This document shows, piece after piece, positions 62,001 to 64,000 of a DNA stretch of 64,000 nt; positions within the stretch are counted from its first letter, which is position 1; the number at the start of each line of letters is the position of its first letter. Source of the stretch: Lewinellaceae bacterium. Its GTDB lineage: Bacteria; Bacteroidota; Bacteroidia; Chitinophagales; Saprospiraceae. The stretch is taken from positions 248,001 through 312,000 of the forward strand of contig JACJYN010000004.1 in assembly GCA_020636095.1 (NCBI GenBank). Reading direction: 5' to 3'. Below the pieces are notes generated by a model. The model was given only the letters and a program-made list of their open reading frames with translations, was not told where the DNA came from and ran no database searches. Both the position numbers and the translations under genes were made by a program.

Positions 62001-62786
62001 GATATGATCAATTCCAACATTCTGCAGAAGAAGCAACAACGCTCCGCAGATGTAGAAGTCATTCAACAACTGGAACGAAACGGCTTGTCCGTGCTACACC
62101 TTAGTGAGTTATCCGGCCAGCGCTTTGATATCCTCATCCTTCTAAGCACTTTTGGAACCGTTGACCTGCAAGGGCTTACCATGACCGGGCATATTCACCG
62201 GCTCAGGCAGGATCATATGCTGGAAAGCCTGTTCACCTTGATGAGCACCGCCGAAAAGCAAATCCACATTGTTAACTCCATTCCCGCGGAGGTGCTGGAT
62301 GAACTGGCGGGCCACCCGGAGGAGCGGGAAGGCTTCTTGCTGGCTACCTATTTCAAGTTGATCAAAGCCGCCAGTGAACAAGACCGGGAGACGGCCGCTG
62401 GTATAATGGATACCCTCCCTGACTGGATGTACTTCCGGCCGCCGTTTCGCCAACCTTTGACTTTTTTTGAAGAGGTAGGCCAGCGCCTGCAACCCTATTT
62501 GGGCCCTGGCAGGGTGCAGTTCACCCATGGCCTGGCGCCCTTGAAAATACAGGCCTCTGGCCCGGGGCAACCGCCCTTGTATGTCACCCCTGACGGCTTT
62601 CTTGCCCAGGCTCCGGCAACGGATTATCAATGGGAGTACAACCAGGCGAATACGCTCGAAACGATGGGCTACCTGCCTGTCCCTGCCTGGTCGGCAGACT
62701 GGTGGCGCAACCCGGTTCTGGAAGCCAAGAGAATGGCCAGCCTTATCATCCGGCAGGAAAATAGGGCCGGGGAAGAGGAGGAATAA
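59055..62786 (+). CDS. Large helicase-related P-loop protein with altered Walker A
   Basis: 1243 residues. Residues ~255-330 match a superfamily 1 helicase motif I region: PFQSTALNTVFKQETTLVTG and GLAGAGRTHLALHLLSNAL, where the usual Lys of GKT is Arg. A Walker B-like VIVEDTSFLDPREV lies near 855, and later helicase-like elements (VGIVCLSRGQRDMINSN near 970, FDILILLSTFGTVD near 1030) are present but weak. A Leu/Glu-rich helical middle (about 430-770) separates the two halves, as in Dna2/UPF1-like insert proteins. The N-terminal ~250 residues and the C-terminal PAWSADWWRNP stretch are unassigned. It is cytosolic. The Lys-to-Arg change raises doubt about ATP hydrolysis. Confidence 0.75.
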   Translation: MSSQREDKTTELWTRDEWSIYRNALPLQPNRIDITRLEGDFAYALIDSLLKGRVFEMMADPPFPIAQELQSLYFEARASERGRGNQPFGLGFPLFLTKDEQGEAIAAPLFIWNLSIEPSPRHIGRWPISRKPFQPLSFNRFLTTYWDQSAGAGLTARFDAALASGSIDAGMLVKLCNEASEMLSLEQVSQGIAVANAPTLGELGRLIQQPQVHWSGILGLYRPHQHLFIAPAQKDREEESGPPPAHTLGLLPLDPFQSTALNTVFKQETTLVTGLAGAGRTHLALHLLSNALSNGQRCLVVAPRLPALRQIQQRLEQLGFGRLSFLLRDTAQDLPLFTEIIRASANAKEPELSYSQDEYRLLVARAERLKRKLDDNYLSTRAFVFGPYNWTETVGLYLKSIRKEGKELLATQLNTQDYRFSYQEYEQLGQAITSCQGLLSDENVLRSPLNNLHQGIFLRMEKEEALPFIEEKTKALLERALKLRQWYINRVGTYSELLSGHYEQYYQEHARRLALLNDRIGESYGRFGEAFESSGVGGLKLKRVFSGNARAILEARQAVAAAYEKLRADFENNAYFEYGFLPAGEGWDVLAVKESLEGFEQSLARWRSGLRDAVQEEILRLSHKTAHPRLGFREQVLELEEGLDRLLDQANESGLYHLPISHQSLTIPKRQRFLDELIEQLEVSRRSLREFDAFYDWQHNWLQLNEAARRLVKALIKGRPNDWHAAFESWFLDNCLSLAYKAVLPPEPDNLRDLAESLEQFTPLLLPHTLLLWHRRKGESMRKLRRSNKATYQVIIGKQPEQDPTVLKGHIRKGVEAVSSLMPALLATPQVAGECFAGTGFRFDYVIVEDTSFLDPREVRMLKDLGRQSVFLGNALPDGQAFVPPAFEYLGKAGVASPRLYQKHHHFPGSLVQYQLEKEEPPFQLEGPPTFQFDQVDGQYDEQTETNVEEVSHIIQLFNKIEKTPQRTYPSVGIVCLSRGQRDMINSNILQKKQQRSADVEVIQQLERNGLSVLHLSELSGQRFDILILLSTFGTVDLQGLTMTGHIHRLRQDHMLESLFTLMSTAEKQIHIVNSIPAEVLDELAGHPEEREGFLLATYFKLIKAASEQDRETAAGIMDTLPDWMYFRPPFRQPLTFFEEVGQRLQPYLGPGRVQFTHGLAPLKIQASGPGQPPLYVTPDGFLAQAPATDYQWEYNQANTLETMGYLPVPAWSADWWRNPVLEAKRMASLIIRQENRAGEEEE

Positions 62787-62799
62787 GATTTGTGAAGTG

Positions 62800-63444
62800 A
62801 TGACGGTTGAAGAATTACAACAGAACCCCGGCTATAAACGATGGTTAACCCTGACGCACGATGAGATCCTGCCCTTTGTTCAGGAGGAATTCGGGAAGCG
62901 CGGATGGCTGACCCGATTCTATATTTTTCTCAACCTGGCCTTACTAACGGGTATGATTGTGCTGGGGGCGTGGCAGGTTAGCCAGGGCCGGATCGGAATT
63001 GGCAGGGTGATTCTGAATAGCCTACTCGGCTTTGTACTCACACTGAGCCTGCTCGTCCCCATCCACGAGGGTATCCATGGGCTGGCCTACAAACTGGTGG
63101 GCGCGCCAAGGGTGCAGTATGGAAGTGACATTAAAAAATTTATTTTTTTCGCCATGGCCGACCATTTCGTGGTGGGCTTTCCCCGGTTCATTATCGTTGC
63201 ACTGGCGCCTTTTTTGGTGATCAACTTTTTTACGGCGCTGTCCATATTTTATGTTTCTCTTAACTATCAATGGATCCTTCTAGGCGTTCTCTTGATGCAT
63301 ACCGGAGCATGTGCCGGAGATTTCGCCATGTTGAGTTTTTTCCTGAGGCATCGGGGGGAAGGGCTGCTCACCTATGACGATGTGAGCAATCAGAGGTCTT
63401 ATTTCTACCGGAGGGAAGAAAACGAGGCCGGCCAGGAAGGGTAG
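62800..63444 (+). CDS. DUF3267-like membrane protein with HExxH motif
   Basis: About 214 residues from the start at 62800 (MTVEELQQNPG), 13 nt after the helicase-like gene; the longer frame is rejected because it lies inside that gene. Four to five hydrophobic segments occur. HEGIHGLAYKLVGA carries the HExxH zinc-peptidase motif at the start of the second half, and DHFVVGFPRFIIVALAPF and HTGACAGDF supply the further conserved Pro and Asp. This is the layout of DUF3267 putative site-2-type zinc proteases. Cotranscription with the helicase-like gene is likely; no function in common is evident. Confidence 0.85.
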   Translation: MTVEELQQNPGYKRWLTLTHDEILPFVQEEFGKRGWLTRFYIFLNLALLTGMIVLGAWQVSQGRIGIGRVILNSLLGFVLTLSLLVPIHEGIHGLAYKLVGAPRVQYGSDIKKFIFFAMADHFVVGFPRFIIVALAPFLVINFFTALSIFYVSLNYQWILLGVLLMHTGACAGDFAMLSFFLRHRGEGLLTYDDVSNQRSYFYRREENEAGQEG

Positions 63445-63553
63445 GCGGGGACGTTTGCAGGCCGATTGTTGAATTTTGGACAAGCTCTTAATATTTTACT
63501 TGTTGCCCGGTTTATTTAAACGACATTTATCGCAAGGCTCAAAATAGCAATAC

Positions 63554-64000
63554 ATGCGTGGCTCAGTCCTTTTCTGTTTGTTGGCCCTGTTGGCGTTTGC
63601 CTGCCTGCCGGAGCGGCGCGAGCCGCTGCCCGAGTTGCCAGGGCTGGCGCCTTTTTTACAGGAGGAGACAGCTGAGGTGGAAGCCTTAATCAAAAGGATG
63701 AGCCTGGAGCAAAAGCTCGGCCAGTTGATCATTGTGGCACGGGTTGGCCAACCGGAACGCCAGCTTCATCAGTGGGTGAAAATGGGCCGGGTAGGGGGAG
63801 TCCACCTTAGTGGCCTTACGCTCGATCATTTTCTGAGTTTGCAGGATAGCCTGCAACAGGAAGCGCCTCATCCGCTCCTTTTCACTACTTCCGGTGGGGC
63901 CCTGTTCAATAATCAGTTTTCCGACGCCATCGCCTTGCCGGTGATGGACGCTTTGCAGTCCCTGCCTTCCGATAGCATGAAGCAACAGCTTCAGCAGGCC
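63554..64000 (+). CDS. Glycoside hydrolase family 3-type lipoprotein, N-terminal part (3' end outside window)
   Basis: 149 codons are visible and the frame continues past the window end. The N-terminus MRGSVLFCLLALLAFAC is a lipoprotein signal with the Cys at 17. Residues ~45-65 (VEALIKRMSLEQKLGQLIIV) match the start of GH3 N-terminal domains, for example NagZ-like beta-N-acetylglucosaminidases, followed by GRVGGVHLSG, the typical G.iGgi.l turn. In this phylum such proteins often carry a fused serine-hydrolase domain, which would lie beyond the window. The substrate is probably a cell-wall or chitin oligosaccharide by family. Confidence 0.8.
   Translation, partial: MRGSVLFCLLALLAFACLPERREPLPELPGLAPFLQEETAEVEALIKRMSLEQKLGQLIIVARVGQPERQLHQWVKMGRVGGVHLSGLTLDHFLSLQDSLQQEAPHPLLFTTSGGALFNNQFSDAIALPVMDALQSLPSDSMKQQLQQA

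Overview
The window looks like a chromosome segment of a marine or aquatic Bacteroidota, most likely of the Saprospiria type (Lewinella/Haliscomenobacter relatives). Three things in the sequence support this: many secreted proteins end in the type IX secretion (T9SS) C-terminal sorting domain or the gliding-type CHU_C domain; a gldA-gldF-gldG cluster is present; and promoters follow the Bacteroidota form TTTG-N18..20-TAnnTTTG (best cases before tRNA-Glu and at 56935). GC content is about 50 percent. Species assignment is inference.

Layout. 1-11.4 kb: housekeeping and signalling genes (ABC permease tail, secreted esterase, LytS/LytTR two-component pair, MiaE, prolyl oligopeptidase, diadenylate cyclase, GNAT, M20 dipeptidase). 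11.8-25.7 kb: three secreted surface proteins on the minus strand. These are a TPR/purple-acid-phosphatase protein, a 2248-residue protein built from Cys/Asp-rich MopE-like metal-binding repeats, and a gliding-type SprB-like protein; the first two share a roughly 150-residue module found five times in all. 25.7-32.3 kb: a helical unknown, a TonB-dependent receptor, pgk, gapA and tRNA-Glu(TTC).

32.3-36.6 kb is an accessory island beside the tRNA. It holds an integrase remnant and a caspase-like protein with a transmembrane segment and a C-terminal FISUMP (C-type-lectin-like) domain whose last codons look like a diversity-generating retroelement (DGR) variable region, followed by a 10-bp hairpin. 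It also holds a broken small gene resembling the N-terminal domain of MutS and a DUF559 endonuclease-like gene between palindromic repeats. No reverse transcriptase is visible, so this may be an orphan DGR target or a decayed DGR.

36.6-52.3 kb: a large FG-GAP/T9SS protein, a nested inverted-repeat element, YecM-like and Nudix genes, DinB, a nucleoside transporter, uridine kinase plus an outer-membrane-like partner, a choice-of-anchor B T9SS protein, a thioesterase, an ArsC fragment, an ankyrin lipoprotein and an orphan McrC-like gene. 52.5-56.8 kb: the gldA-gldF-gldG-DUF4340 operon. 57-64 kb: a YwqK-like lipoprotein, a PAS-AraC regulator, a 1243-residue helicase-like protein with an altered Walker A motif, a DUF3267 membrane protein and the start of a GH3-family lipoprotein.

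Dispersed repeats are a second theme. A ~58-bp element occurs three times, each time in a gap between convergent genes, and twice beside perfect heptamer tandem arrays. A second family has an ATGCTGCGTTGC core and compensating stem changes. A third combines octamer repeats with a hairpin inside two operons. No CRISPR array, complete insertion sequence or rRNA is seen.
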